Counted from the first letter of the stretch, positions 33,931-43,188 are shown. The stretch is 64,000 nucleotides of DNA from Paenibacillus andongensis (GCF_025369935.1 NZ_CP104467.1:4037001-4101000), one strand, 5' to 3'. Made by a program: numbers and translations. The notes: a model not told the origin generated them from the sequence alone.

Positions 33931-34788
33931 ATGCCAAGTCATCTCCCAACGTATACAAATCAGGTAGAAAATGGCGAGGAATATAAGGTAAGCTATTGCC
34001 TCGATTTCTTAAATAAGAGGCTGCGGGTGGATGACTATCTGGGTAATGTAGATGCCATCTGTAAGCGAATAGTCGACATTGCCAAAGCAAATGCGTTGAC
34101 CAAAGTGTTTATCAAATCGAGAGAGGATGATTGGCAAACCTTTCTATCCAAAGGCTGTATGCTGGAGGGAATTTATAAAGGATATTTCAATGGTGGCGAC
34201 GCTTACTGTATGGCGCTGTATGATGATCTTGAGCGGCGGACTAGCGATTATTGGATGGAGGAGGACCAAATTCTAAAGCAAGTGCAAACTCTTCGCCTCA
34301 AGCCGGATCGGCCCTTGGTTCCGGCACACTGTACACTGCGTATTGCTCGGATGGAGGATGCTGAGCAGCTTGCTGTTTTATACGATCACATATTTCAAAC
34401 CTATCCGACACCGATGAACGATCCTTTGTACGTCGAACAAACCATGCGGGAGGGAACGATTTATTATCTCGTTGAAACGCCGGATCAATTGATTAGTGCC
34501 GCCTCCGCAGAGATCAATACGGTCTACGCCAATGCGGAAATGACGGATTGCGCTACACTCCCTGCGTATCGTAATCAAGGACTCATGAGATTACTTATGC
34601 ATGCTTTGGAAGATGAATTGATCGCGCGAAACATCACTTGTGCTTACTCTTTATCCAGAGCCCTTTCTTTCGGTATGAATGCCGTTTTCTTCCAAATGGG
34701 GTACCGTTATTACGGCAGACTAACGAAAAATTGCGATATCTACGATAAATTTGAGGACATGAATTTGTGGACCAAAATGTTAAAGTAA
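33931..34788 (+). CDS. ablB: Beta-lysine N6-acetyltransferase (AblB/YodP)
   Basis: 285 residues. The N-terminal half (YRVDDYLGNVDAI-like region, about 25-130) is the AblB-specific domain, and the C-terminal half is a GNAT fold with ALPAYRNQGLMRLLMHALED-like motif A near 210-230. With lysine 2,3-aminomutase it makes N-epsilon-acetyl-beta-lysine, a compatible solute in methanogens and some bacteria. The ribosome binding site AAAGGGG precedes ATG 33931. It is transcribed alone from its own -24/-12 promoter and converges on the sigma-54 gene 18 bp away. Confidence 0.92.
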   Translation: MPSHLPTYTNQVENGEEYKVSYCLDFLNKRLRVDDYLGNVDAICKRIVDIAKANALTKVFIKSREDDWQTFLSKGCMLEGIYKGYFNGGDAYCMALYDDLERRTSDYWMEEDQILKQVQTLRLKPDRPLVPAHCTLRIARMEDAEQLAVLYDHIFQTYPTPMNDPLYVEQTMREGTIYYLVETPDQLISAASAEINTVYANAEMTDCATLPAYRNQGLMRLLMHALEDELIARNITCAYSLSRALSFGMNAVFFQMGYRYYGRLTKNCDIYDKFEDMNLWTKMLK

Positions 34789-34806
34789 AATTGCTCCCTC
34801 TATAAA

Positions 34807-36132
34807 CTATATGCGTTTCCTTCTCAGTGAAGAAGAAATGCCTAACTCCTCCCGATATTTGGTTACCGTACGGCGAGATATTTGGAAGCCTTCCTGAATC
34901 ATAAGCTCTGTCAGCTGCTGGTCGGAGTAAGGTTTGGCGCGGTTTTCCCCATGTATCCATTCCTTTATTCTCGTTTTTATTCGCTCCGAGGACACTGAAT
35001 CTCCAAGGTCCATTTGCAAACCGGAGGGAAAGAAGTACTTCAGCTCGAAGATGCCCCATGGTGTTTGGGCATATTTGCCAGACGTTGCGCGGCTGACTGT
35101 AGATTCATGCACACTGAGTTTATCGGCAATATGTTTCAAAGTCATTGGTTTGAGATAGGACGCTCCCTTCCAAAAAAACTCGGTCTGTTCCTCCACAATG
35201 GCTTGCGCTACTCGAAAAATGGTTTTTCGTCTTTGCTCCAAACACTTCAGGAAGAACATCGCTGAATTTAATTTACTCGAAAGGAACTTTGTTGCCTCCA
35301 TATTGCCGCCGCTCTCCTTCCCCATTTGTTTGTAATATCCATTAAGCGAAAGACGGGGCGCCGCTGCTTGATGAATCATCACTACGAGCTGTTCATCAGT
35401 CTTTTCAATGATGACCTCGGGTATGATATAATGAATAGCTTCTATGTGAAAGGCTGCGCCGGGTCTAGGATTTAATCCTTTGATCACTTCAATCGCAGCC
35501 TGAATTTCTTGTGCGCTCACCTGCAAAATCTTCGACAATTTATGAATTCGGTAATCGGCAACATCTTTCAAATGACTACGAATTAATAAGGAAACTAATG
35601 GAAAACATTGCGACAGGGACTGGACTTGAAGCAGCAGACATTCTCTTAAATTTCTAGCTCCAATACCGGCGGGTTCAAAGCCTTGCAAGATCCTTAACGC
35701 AAGCTCCGCTTGAATGAGATCGACCTTACATACGTCGGAAATTTCATTCAATGTGGCTCTAAGATAGCCATTGTTGTCCAAATTTCCGATCATGAACACG
35801 ACGATTTTACGAGTAGATGGGGAGATCTTTTTTACAAAGCCGAGCTGCTCCTTTAAATGCTTCTCCAGGGATATTTCGTTCGATGCGGCTTGATGCATGG
35901 GGACATCAATTGGGGCACGACCGCTGTTTGCGCGATGGAATTTATTAGCTGTGTTATATGCATCCCATTCGTTTCCGGCGAATTCCAATACCGGGTTATC
36001 ATTCATCTCCTGCTGGACAACCTCCAGCAATTCCGGTGTCGAGAGCTGCAGGATCGTTATAGCTTTTCGCAAGTGCGGAGTCAACCGCATTTTGGCGGCT
36101 TGTTGTTGGAACATTCCGTAACCTGGGCGCAT
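34807..36132 (-). CDS. rpoN: RNA polymerase sigma-54 factor
   Basis: 441 residues. Region I is the N-terminal Gln-rich activator-interacting segment (MTP-like RLTPHLRKAITILQLSTPEL). The core-binding domain follows (FEPAGIGARNLRECLLLQ), then a helix-turn-helix (ADKLSVHESTVSRATSGKY). The RpoN box near the C-terminus is ISRRTVTKYREELGI, which reads the -24 element. The start is probably ATG 36132, 8-9 nt after AAAGGGG, although GTG 36141 and ATG 36138 are in frame. Finding the sigma factor beside its activator and three -24/-12 promoters suggests this locus is a self-contained regulon. Called sigL in Bacillus. Confidence 0.95.
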   Translation of the reverse strand: MRPGYGMFQQQAAKMRLTPHLRKAITILQLSTPELLEVVQQEMNDNPVLEFAGNEWDAYNTANKFHRANSGRAPIDVPMHQAASNEISLEKHLKEQLGFVKKISPSTRKIVVFMIGNLDNNGYLRATLNEISDVCKVDLIQAELALRILQGFEPAGIGARNLRECLLLQVQSLSQCFPLVSLLIRSHLKDVADYRIHKLSKILQVSAQEIQAAIEVIKGLNPRPGAAFHIEAIHYIIPEVIIEKTDEQLVVMIHQAAAPRLSLNGYYKQMGKESGGNMEATKFLSSKLNSAMFFLKCLEQRRKTIFRVAQAIVEEQTEFFWKGASYLKPMTLKHIADKLSVHESTVSRATSGKYAQTPWGIFELKYFFPSGLQMDLGDSVSSERIKTRIKEWIHGENRAKPYSDQQLTELMIQEGFQISRRTVTKYREELGISSSLRRKRI

Positions 36133-36264
36133 GTACATCACCCCTTTTTGTTTTTGCTTCTATATGTATTCAAATAAAGGCATCTACTTGATAATTTTAA
36201 AATGAACAATGATCATAGTTCCAACGTCTTAATTAGGTAATATGTTAAAAGAAGGAGTAGAATC

Positions 36265-36744
36265 ATGAGAAAATTTTTCACATCACGATTTAACTGGACT
36301 AAATGCAGTGAGCAGTTGGAGACTTATCTGGAAGCGCAAGTGTTGAAATGGAAAAAACGTTTAAATCCCTTGACTAACAAAATCGGTTTTGGTATCTACT
36401 TTTACAAAAACATTACCATTAACCTAAATCGTCTGAACAAAGAAATATTACAAATTGCCGAGGACAATATTCATCTCTCCCATTTCAAGAAATCGTCATT
36501 TCCCAGTTTTATATCCGTTGTTGATGGTATTAATGCGACATCTATGTTCATGAAATTGCCAAACCATGTCATTCAACAGATTACATCTCTGGTCAGAGCG
36601 CTCCCAGCGTTTAAATCGCTGCAATCTATAGCACGTTCGTATGGGTACAAATGTGAACTTCATTACAATCAAAGTAAAGCATTTGTCGGCTCTTTACAGA
36701 TTCATTTTGTAAAAATTAACAAGTTCCCTACTCTACCGGCATGA
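36265..36744 (+). CDS. Protein of unknown function
   Basis: 159 residues and basic overall. No signal peptide, membrane segment or known motif was recognised. The sequence starts MRKFFTSRFNWTKCSEQLE and carries a mixed alpha/beta pattern with two cysteines. AGAAGGAG lies 8 nt before the ATG, so translation is credible. It ends 30 nt before the polysaccharide deacetylase gene and probably shares its transcript, which would link it to envelope or spore polysaccharide, but this is only positional. Confidence 0.6.
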   Translation: MRKFFTSRFNWTKCSEQLETYLEAQVLKWKKRLNPLTNKIGFGIYFYKNITINLNRLNKEILQIAEDNIHLSHFKKSSFPSFISVVDGINATSMFMKLPNHVIQQITSLVRALPAFKSLQSIARSYGYKCELHYNQSKAFVGSLQIHFVKINKFPTLPA

Positions 36745-36774
36745 TTTTCCTTGGAAAGTTGGAGATTTCATAAC

Positions 36775-37689
36775 ATGTTTAAACAGAACTTTATAAAATA
36801 CCTTTGTATAACATTCGCGTTCTTAGTATTTTGTTATGCACTATTAAATGATAAGTATAAAACCTCTAACGGATACCACTACAGCGACCGGGTTGCCGTT
36901 CTTGAATATCACCACATTGATCCTATCGAATCTGAATTCACCATTACTCCTGATACATTCAAAAAACATTTAGAAGCGCTGAAGGCTAATCATTATCATG
37001 TGATTTCAATGAAGGAGTTCGTTAATTTTCTAAATGGAGAAGGCTCTGTTCCCCCTGATGCCGTTGTACTTACTTTTGATGACGGGTATGAGTCTTTTTA
37101 CAAATATGCCTATCCCGCTCTGAAAGAGCAAAACATGACGGCTACTAATTTCATTATTGTAAACTACTTAGGAACCAATCCTGGAACTCCTTTTTTGAAC
37201 TGGGATGAAATTCAAACAATGAAGAGTGATGGTTTTGATTTTTACTCCCACACCTTTAATTCTCATGATTTTGCTGATGATCAAAACGGAAATCCTATTT
37301 CGCCCTTAACTAATCCTATCTATTTAAAAGACCAGAACAGAATGGAAACCGAGGAAGAATACAAACAACGAGTCAAATTTGATCTTAAAAAAGCAGATGA
37401 AATCATTCAAATGAAATTGGGGAATCAAGATGATTTATTTTGTTTTCCTCATGGGAGGTATAATAAAACACTTTTAGATATCGGGGATCAGCTAGGAATT
37501 AAGTATTACTTTACTGGGTTGGATGGGTTGAACACACCTGGAACTAAGTTAATAAAACGAGTAAATGTTGGATCAGCTCATGTTACAGCAAAAAGTCTAC
37601 TTCGTATACTCAATGGAGAAACAAGCGTAACTGGAAATTTGAGAATATTCTTGAAAAACATTGTCGTAAAGCAGCGAATGAGTGAATAA
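36775..37689 (+). CDS. Membrane-anchored polysaccharide deacetylase
   Basis: 304 residues. An N-terminal hydrophobic helix (about 8-25) anchors a NodB-like CE4 domain. The active-site motifs are LTFDDGYESF (catalytic and metal Asp), SHTFNSHD (metal His-x4-His) and FCFPHGRYN. It should act outside the cell on N-acetylated glycans such as peptidoglycan or poly-N-acetylglucosamine. ATG 36775 is chosen over TTG 36751 because GGAG lies 11 nt upstream. It is followed by a strong terminator and preceded by the unknown gene at 36265. Confidence 0.88.
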   Translation: MFKQNFIKYLCITFAFLVFCYALLNDKYKTSNGYHYSDRVAVLEYHHIDPIESEFTITPDTFKKHLEALKANHYHVISMKEFVNFLNGEGSVPPDAVVLTFDDGYESFYKYAYPALKEQNMTATNFIIVNYLGTNPGTPFLNWDEIQTMKSDGFDFYSHTFNSHDFADDQNGNPISPLTNPIYLKDQNRMETEEEYKQRVKFDLKKADEIIQMKLGNQDDLFCFPHGRYNKTLLDIGDQLGIKYYFTGLDGLNTPGTKLIKRVNVGSAHVTAKSLLRILNGETSVTGNLRIFLKNIVVKQRMSE

Positions 37690-37700
37690 TATTATTTAAA

Positions 37701-37735
37701 GCCCTGGCTCTTTAGCCAGGGCCTCTTCATTTTTT
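37701..37735 (+). terminator. Terminator of the deacetylase gene
   Basis: Perfect arms GCCCTGGCT (37701-37709) and AGCCAGGGC (37714-37722), then CTCTTCATTTTTTT. Confidence 0.9.
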
Positions 37736-37853
37736 TACCATTTGTTTGAATAATCTAGTTCGATCGTGGGTCTCGACATATACTAAGTCTATAATAAAAT
37801 CCGTAAATGGCGCAGTTGGGGGCATTACATTGTTGAGAAAGGGGAATCCTGTC

Positions 37854-38291
37854 TTGATTAAAATGAATCCGTACATGAAAAGGAAAATAAAAGGGAAGAA
37901 ATTCATTGGATCTGGTGGAACGCGAGTGGTATACGATTTAGGTGACGGCTATGTTTTGAAGATAGCAAAATCAAAAAAAGGGATCCTATGCAACAAGATG
38001 GAAGTCAACATGTATAAATCATCTTTGAAACCGATCAAAAAATATCTTGCAAAAATTATCGATTACGACACGGCATATCGCTGGGTAACCATGAAAAAAT
38101 ATGATCGAAAATTCCCCAACTCTCCAATGTATAGACGAAAACTTATGAGATTAGTAAAGAAATTTGGGGACAATGGAATCATTCCATCAAAGGGTGTAGG
38201 ACATTATGATAAGCCATATGCTCCAAACTTACGTTTAAAGCGGAATAAACAGATCGTGATCATTGATTATGGTGGATTTAAATATGGATAA
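37854..38291 (+). CDS. Mini protein-kinase-like protein
   Basis: 145 residues. It has a glycine-rich loop FIGSGGTRVVYDLGDGYVLKIA (the VLKIA lysine equals the ATP-binding Lys) and a C-terminal IVIIDYGGFKYG that resembles the DFG metal loop, preceded by a KGVGHYDKPYAPNLRL segment in the place of the catalytic loop. It is far shorter than a normal kinase (about 260 residues) and lacks a clear HRD motif, so activity is uncertain. TTG 37854 follows AAAGGGG and is the likely start. Similar mini-kinases occur in Bacillales. A hairpin AACATGG-caat-CCATGTT follows at 38294-38311. Confidence 0.65.
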   Translation: MIKMNPYMKRKIKGKKFIGSGGTRVVYDLGDGYVLKIAKSKKGILCNKMEVNMYKSSLKPIKKYLAKIIDYDTAYRWVTMKKYDRKFPNSPMYRRKLMRLVKKFGDNGIIPSKGVGHYDKPYAPNLRLKRNKQIVIIDYGGFKYG

Positions 38292-38433
38292 AAAACATGG
38301 CAATCCATGTTCCTTCGACCAGATTCGAGAATAATCGCGTAGGAAACGTTACTTTTGTACCTTGGAAAATATAGGGAATTCGATTAGCCTAATGTTGGTT
38401 CTAATAAAATCGAATTTCTAGGAGGTATCCGTA

Positions 38434-39699
38434 TTGCGCTTGTCACGTCACATGATTATTTGTTCACTACTCTTCGTCATCCTCCTCCTTTCCGTGTATC
38501 CTGCAGCTAAAACAAACGCTGCCAACCAACCGCCCCTGAAAGTATTCGTCGATACCGCAAGAATCTCATTTCAAGTCGATCCTCTTCTTGCCGACGGCAC
38601 TACACTTGTTCAATTCAGACCCCTTTTTGAAGCAATGGGTATGAGCGTGAAGTGGGACGAAACCCAGAAGCTTGTAACAGGGTCTAAGTCAGGGCTACAA
38701 ATTGAGCTTCGTATTGACGATCCCAATGCCACAGTGAATGGAAAAAAAGTCGAGCTCAGCCAAGGTGCACAGATTATAGACGGCAGCACCATGGTTCCCC
38801 TTCGTTTTATTGGGGAAGCGACCGGGGCACTCGTTCATTGGGATCCGGTTAACCGGGAAATCTCCGTTATAACGGAAAAGTTATTGGCGAGTCTTGGCCT
38901 CACAAAGGAAGAGATGCTGAAACGGTTAGCCGACTATGCCGCAAAGCAGCAGACGCCGCCAACTACACCCGAGAAACCGGCGCCAGGAGCCCAAGAGCCA
39001 AAGCCGAATGCCCCAAGTACTCCCGTTAAGCCCATTCAGCCGGCTAAACCCGTCGATTTGTCAGCTCTACAAGGAATGTACTACGGCTTTAGAGACGACT
39101 TCGGAGGATATCAATGCGGTGGCGCATGCTGGGATATCTATACATTTCTCCCCGACAACCACATCTTTGTCGGAGCACCTCCGCAAGGCGGGCCGGAAAC
39201 GATCGATTGCACTCGGGATAAATGCAGCACTTACACCATTTCTGAAGGTAAGCTCAATTTAAGCGCTGGAAACAGCCGTACCATCGAAACATCAAAGGAT
39301 GGGGAACTATACATTGACGGTGTTCTCATGACCCCTGTTGCACCGGTTACAAATGGATTGACGTTACAGGGAACGTACAAATATATCAGTTATAGCGGTC
39401 TTGTTGGCATCAATGCTTTTTCCACATCATCGACCGAATATCTTTCCTTTACAAGCGACGGCACTTTCGAAAGCACAGACCTTAGCATAGCCAGCCTGGA
39501 TGTTATCGTCTCCGATACCAATTCGTCCACTTCTAAGAGCGATACTGGGACATATTCCATTTCAGGTAATACAATAACTCTCAATTATAAGGACGGTACC
39601 ACAGCACGTTTGCTTTTCTTCGACCATGACACTGACGGCATTGATACACTGCAAGACATACAGGTAGGGAACAATCGCTTTTATATACCTAAGGATTAA
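38434..39699 (+). CDS. Secreted copper-amine-oxidase-N stalk-domain protein
   Basis: 421 residues. The signal peptide is visible (LLFVILLLSVYPAAKTNAA). A copper amine oxidase N-terminal domain follows (about 35-150; VQFRPLFEAMGMSVKWDE, STMVPLRFIGEATGALVHWD), the repeat unit widespread in Paenibacillus surface proteins. A Pro-rich linker (about 170-205) leads to a C-terminal beta-rich region with GGYQCGGACWDIYTF-like cysteines. TTG 38434 is preceded by GGAGG. It is probably exported and loosely attached to the wall; ligand and function are unknown. Confidence 0.8.
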   Translation: MRLSRHMIICSLLFVILLLSVYPAAKTNAANQPPLKVFVDTARISFQVDPLLADGTTLVQFRPLFEAMGMSVKWDETQKLVTGSKSGLQIELRIDDPNATVNGKKVELSQGAQIIDGSTMVPLRFIGEATGALVHWDPVNREISVITEKLLASLGLTKEEMLKRLADYAAKQQTPPTTPEKPAPGAQEPKPNAPSTPVKPIQPAKPVDLSALQGMYYGFRDDFGGYQCGGACWDIYTFLPDNHIFVGAPPQGGPETIDCTRDKCSTYTISEGKLNLSAGNSRTIETSKDGELYIDGVLMTPVAPVTNGLTLQGTYKYISYSGLVGINAFSTSSTEYLSFTSDGTFESTDLSIASLDVIVSDTNSSTSKSDTGTYSISGNTITLNYKDGTTARLLFFDHDTDGIDTLQDIQVGNNRFYIPKD

Positions 39700-39726
39700 G
39701 TTGAAAATTTCCTATTCAATCAAAAA

Positions 39727-39748
39727 GAAGCCGTCTCAACACGGCTTC
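39727..39748 (-). terminator. Terminator of the arylamine acetyltransferase gene
   Basis: GAAGCCGT/ACGGCTTC arms with a 6-nt loop and a TTTTTG tail on the minus strand, directly after the stop codon. Confidence 0.8.
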
Positions 39749-40534
39749 TCATAATTCTTGAAATCCAAAATGCTGTTTTGCAAGCTCTTTGAACTTAACA
39801 TTATCAATCTTTTCTTTACTTGATTTCCCGTTAATCCATTGAGTGAAAGAAGTATCGGTTAACGTTACATTTCCATCGCTTGTAAGTTGGGTAATCAGTG
39901 GGTGTTTATTAAATCGTGAATCTTTGTGCTGGACTATGATTCCTTGGACTTCGTTCAATTCAGATAAACCTTTTAATGGTCGTTTTGTATCAAAAGCATA
40001 CCCTATTTTCCACTCAGTATCTTTATATTTTAGTTTGATTTCAAGAACATAGTCCCCATAATCACTTTCCATCATTTTGACTCGAAATTCTCCATTCCGA
40101 GAGGAGATAGTTTCTCCATTTAGGGGCACAGGTTTTAGCGGAAGATTGCCACCAAATCCGGTATCAACCAAGTACGTATGACCTTCATGCTGCAAAAGAA
40201 TAGTAACATGAGTTCTCCCTAGTTTTGACCAGTCCATCGTTGTATAATTGTATACTTCTCCGCGAACTAACACTGCATCGAACCCATTTTCAACCAAGAA
40301 AAAATAAAGCAACGGATTTAATTGATAGCATAGACCTCCTTCATTTTTTACGAGTATTTTGGTGATCAAACTCTCTTTTGTTATGACACTAGTTTCATTT
40401 GAGATAATGCTTAAATTTTCAAAAGGAAGGGATTTTGCTGTTTTCTCAAGCATGCTATCTAACTTTTCAAAAGTAAGTATGTCGTTCTCTGGAAAACCAA
40501 CTCTTTTACGAAATAACCCATCTAACTCATTCAT
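39749..40534 (-). CDS. Arylamine N-acetyltransferase
   Basis: 261 residues. The catalytic triad of the NAT family is visible: Cys in EGGLCYQLN (about 70), His in GRTHVTILL (about 106) and Asp in VDTGFGGNLPLKP (about 121). The enzyme acetylates arylamines and hydrazines with acetyl-CoA. ATG 40534 follows GGGGGGATC at a good distance; a longer reading from 40564 lacks a site. The neighbours are unrelated acetyltransferases, so it may belong to a detoxification set. Confidence 0.9.
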   Translation of the reverse strand: MNELDGLFRKRVGFPENDILTFEKLDSMLEKTAKSLPFENLSIISNETSVITKESLITKILVKNEGGLCYQLNPLLYFFLVENGFDAVLVRGEVYNYTTMDWSKLGRTHVTILLQHEGHTYLVDTGFGGNLPLKPVPLNGETISSRNGEFRVKMMESDYGDYVLEIKLKYKDTEWKIGYAFDTKRPLKGLSELNEVQGIIVQHKDSRFNKHPLITQLTSDGNVTLTDTSFTQWINGKSSKEKIDNVKFKELAKQHFGFQEL

Positions 40535-40601
40535 TATAATGATGATCCCCCCAGTTTTTGACATAAAGATTGTTTAATGGGCACGTAGGCTTTGTCGATT
40601 A

Positions 40602-41441
40602 TTAAAATTGAATAACGATTGAATCCATTATCGGTTCATATCCAATTTGAACATAAATTTTATTGGAAGTAGGATTATTGAGGTCCGTGTATAAACTTGT
40701 TGTTTTATATCCGCGATCTAACAAGACTTGAGAGTAAGCGGCAACACAATCAGAAGCATATCCCTTTTTTCTTTCTCTAATTGGCGTGTAAACATAGCTG
40801 ATTGTTATATTTGTTGGGGTTGGACGTATAGAAGCAGCCATGGAAACCATTTCTCCGTTCACTTCCCATGCAACTAAATTTCCTTTATCAATCATCCTTG
40901 CAGCTCGTGTATCTGCTTCTTCTAAACTTATAGGTTGGTTAGTTTCATTACAAAATTGATACAACCACTCTTTAATTATGTGATGATCACTTTCTATAAC
41001 ACTCCGAATGTTTCCATTCGAATTTGGTTTTTTCTTAACTTTTACAAGTTTATAAATTTTTTGCTCCATGAGGACACTTGCTTGAATCCCTTTTACATTC
41101 GAAATATACATGGCCAATTCAGAAGTTAATATCTTTTCACCTATAAAGCCGGGTATTTCTTGAATTGCGTTAATTAACTCTTCTGCAATAACTTGAATTT
41201 CCTTCGATGTAAAAGAAAGCGATTTTGATAAAATAATTTGATTAGGCTTTGTTTGTAGTAAGACCAATCCTATGTCGTTATCTTTCATTACAGTAACCAT
41301 ACAAAGAGGAGTTTCATCTTTTTCACTTAATGAGTGTAAGACACCTAATACTAAATTGTTTTCTGCCTCATATTGTACTAAGAATGAGCTAACATCCTCC
41401 TTAAATAATGAATGATCATCGTACTTTACAAGCCTTATCAA
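40602..41441 (-). CDS. GNAT-family acetyltransferase
   Basis: 279 residues. The C-terminal half is a GNAT domain with VYTPIRERKKGYASDCVAAY (motif A, about 217-236) and a SNKIYVQIGYEPI tail. The N-terminal 130 residues are a degenerate GNAT-like half, an arrangement seen in two-domain acetyltransferases of Bacillales. The acceptor is not recognisable. GAGAGGGT precedes ATG 41441 at a short distance. The TTAAAATTG end has no clear terminator before the NAT gene. Confidence 0.8.
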   Translation of the reverse strand: MIRLVKYDDHSLFKEDVSSFLVQYEAENNLVLGVLHSLSEKDETPLCMVTVMKDNDIGLVLLQTKPNQIILSKSLSFTSKEIQVIAEELINAIQEIPGFIGEKILTSELAMYISNVKGIQASVLMEQKIYKLVKVKKKPNSNGNIRSVIESDHHIIKEWLYQFCNETNQPISLEEADTRAARMIDKGNLVAWEVNGEMVSMAASIRPTPTNITISYVYTPIRERKKGYASDCVAAYSQVLLDRGYKTTSLYTDLNNPTSNKIYVQIGYEPIMDSIVIQF

Positions 41442-41554
41442 ACAAACCCTCTCCTTTGGTTAGTTCTTGAATAGAACATGATCTTCTTCCTGTAACTCCC
41501 ATTTTACGGCATTTACATGAACAAAAACATGTTAAGTTTTAATAAAAAAACAAA

Positions 41555-41575
41555 AAACCGCCATACAAGCGGTTT
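41555..41575 (-). terminator. Terminator of the TIM-barrel isomerase-like gene
   Basis: AAACCGC (41555-41561) pairs with GCGGTTT (41569-41575); on the minus strand it is followed by TTTTGTTTTTTT. Confidence 0.85.
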
Positions 41576-41589
41576 GTAATGTGATTATT

Positions 41590-42429
41590 TTATTTCAAAT
41601 AAGGTTCTGTGAGCTGCCTTACACGCTCAATGCCTTCCCACATGTCGCCAGGTCCGTCATATACAAGAGTGAAAGGTCCTTCATATTCTGCTTGCTTGGC
41701 AACTTCCATACAGCGAATAAACTCAGCTTCATCCGGATATCCATTCGCATTTGTTTGTGCTTTGGCATGGATCGACTCACTGTGTGGAATCGTTTTGGCA
41801 AGTTCACCGTATTTCTCGGTTCCTTTAAAGTTGCCAAAATCCGAGGTTAGTCCAAGGAGCTCCCCGCATCCTTCCAATAAAGCAAGGCAATTATCCGCGA
41901 TTGAAGTTAGTGTGTGAAAGTTTTCTGTAACAACGCGTACTCCTTGCACAGCAGCATAAGAACTTAGTTCTCGGAGTGCATCTATTGATCTCTGCAAAGC
42001 TTCTTGATCCGTAGGTGCCGCATCACCGGCTATCACGCGCACCCTTTCAGCTCCCGTTCGTGCAGCAATGTCGATCCATCCTTTGATCCACGCGATGTCC
42101 GATTGTCTGCGCAAATCATCTGAACTGGAAATATCACCATATTCAATTAGTAGCGTGTAAAACTGGAGATCTGCTTCCGTGAATGCTTGTTTCAATCTTT
42201 GCAAATAGGCTTCACTTATATCCGGAAAATGAAAATGACACACTTCCATTGACCTAAATCCTTTCTTCGCAAGAACCGCCGGCAATTCAAGCAGAGAGAT
42301 GAGTTCAGGTTGGTCTTGGGTATCCGTTATTTGAGTAAACGTGTTTTCATCCCAACGGGTCCACCGCAAGGGCCCCAAATTCCGATGTAAGCTCCAACTC
42401 GTTAATGATAAAAATGGCATCTTTCCCAC
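41590..42429 (-). CDS. Sugar phosphate isomerase/epimerase-like TIM barrel
   Basis: 279 residues of the xylose-isomerase-like TIM-barrel superfamily. Conserved features include the HFHFPDIS region (strand 2), RVIAGDAAP (strand 4), VVTENFHTL with the metal Glu (strand 5), LTSDFGNFKG (metal Asp), SIHAKAQ (metal His) and FTLVYDGPGD. The protein probably binds a divalent metal. The substrate is unknown; myo-inositol, sugar or sugar-acid catabolism genes are not nearby. It is monocistronic with its own terminator. Confidence 0.82.
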   Translation of the reverse strand: MGKMPFLSLTSWSLHRNLGPLRWTRWDENTFTQITDTQDQPELISLLELPAVLAKKGFRSMEVCHFHFPDISEAYLQRLKQAFTEADLQFYTLLIEYGDISSSDDLRRQSDIAWIKGWIDIAARTGAERVRVIAGDAAPTDQEALQRSIDALRELSSYAAVQGVRVVTENFHTLTSIADNCLALLEGCGELLGLTSDFGNFKGTEKYGELAKTIPHSESIHAKAQTNANGYPDEAEFIRCMEVAKQAEYEGPFTLVYDGPGDMWEGIERVRQLTEPYLK

Positions 42430-42546
42430 CCTTTCGTCTCTACTGTTTGCTAGTATCTTATCAGAGCGATGCGGTGATCACCATATTCGAAATCGCAGAT
42501 ATATCTCTTATTGTGCTGCTTTTGTACAGCGGCTACCTAGACGCAA

Positions 42547-42573
42547 AACCATCGCATCAAAGATGCGATGGTT
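42547..42573 (-). terminator. Terminator after the SnoaL-like gene
   Basis: Perfect 12-bp arms AACCATCGCATC and GATGCGATGGTT around AAA, followed by TTTTGC on the minus strand, beyond the 42607-43029 gene. Confidence 0.85.
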
Positions 42574-42606
42574 AATTGCTTTTTACAATAAAATCGTTAA
42601 ATCTAA

Positions 42607-43029
42607 TTATAAATCTTTGTTTCCGTCTATGTATTTTAAGTTAAACTGGAATTTATCAATTTTCCATACGTCTTCAATTTGTGTCAAATGAACATTGTAT
42701 GTCCCAACAAATGTTCTCACATTTTGGCCCGTCGGATTAGGTAAATAGTGGCTTGCCGTCCCATAGCAGAAGAGATCTGCTTCATTTCCTGACACGTCCA
42801 CAATATAGTTACCTACCTGATGATGGATGGCTTGCAGCTTTTTCAACCCTTCATCCCAACCATCAACAATTTGTTGAGCACTGATAATGGCTGGTTGCCC
42901 TGCGCCCATGGAACTCATATCCAACCATACTTCAACTGCAAGACACTTCTTGACTTCTACCCAGTTCCGTTCATCTGTAAAAATAAACAATTGATTGACT
43001 GTTCTAATAATATCTTCCTGTTGAGTCAT
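42607..43029 (-). CDS. SnoaL/NTF2-like protein
   Basis: 140 residues with the NTF2-like cone fold pattern: an N-terminal helix (EDIIRTVNQLFIFTDERNW), a WLDMSSMGAGQPAIIS strand-loop, and four C-terminal strands with ADLFCYGTASHYLPN and FVGTYNVHLTQIEDVWKIDKF. Members include cyclases, dehydratases and stress proteins, and the active site varies. No signal peptide is present. GAGGAGTGTAGGTA precedes ATG 43029. No pathway neighbour points to a substrate. Confidence 0.75.
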   Translation of the reverse strand: MTQQEDIIRTVNQLFIFTDERNWVEVKKCLAVEVWLDMSSMGAGQPAIISAQQIVDGWDEGLKKLQAIHHQVGNYIVDVSGNEADLFCYGTASHYLPNPTGQNVRTFVGTYNVHLTQIEDVWKIDKFQFNLKYIDGNKDL

Positions 43030-43188
43030 TACCTACACTCCTCTTTCCCAATTAAATTAATAATTTGAATGAACAGTAGTTGTTATCAACAAAGGTGAGA
43101 TAGCAGTAACTTTTAAATTCCATTCGTTACCAGTAATCATTTTACCATAAAATGTTATCGTGAGTAAGTCATAATTAACCTACATAAT

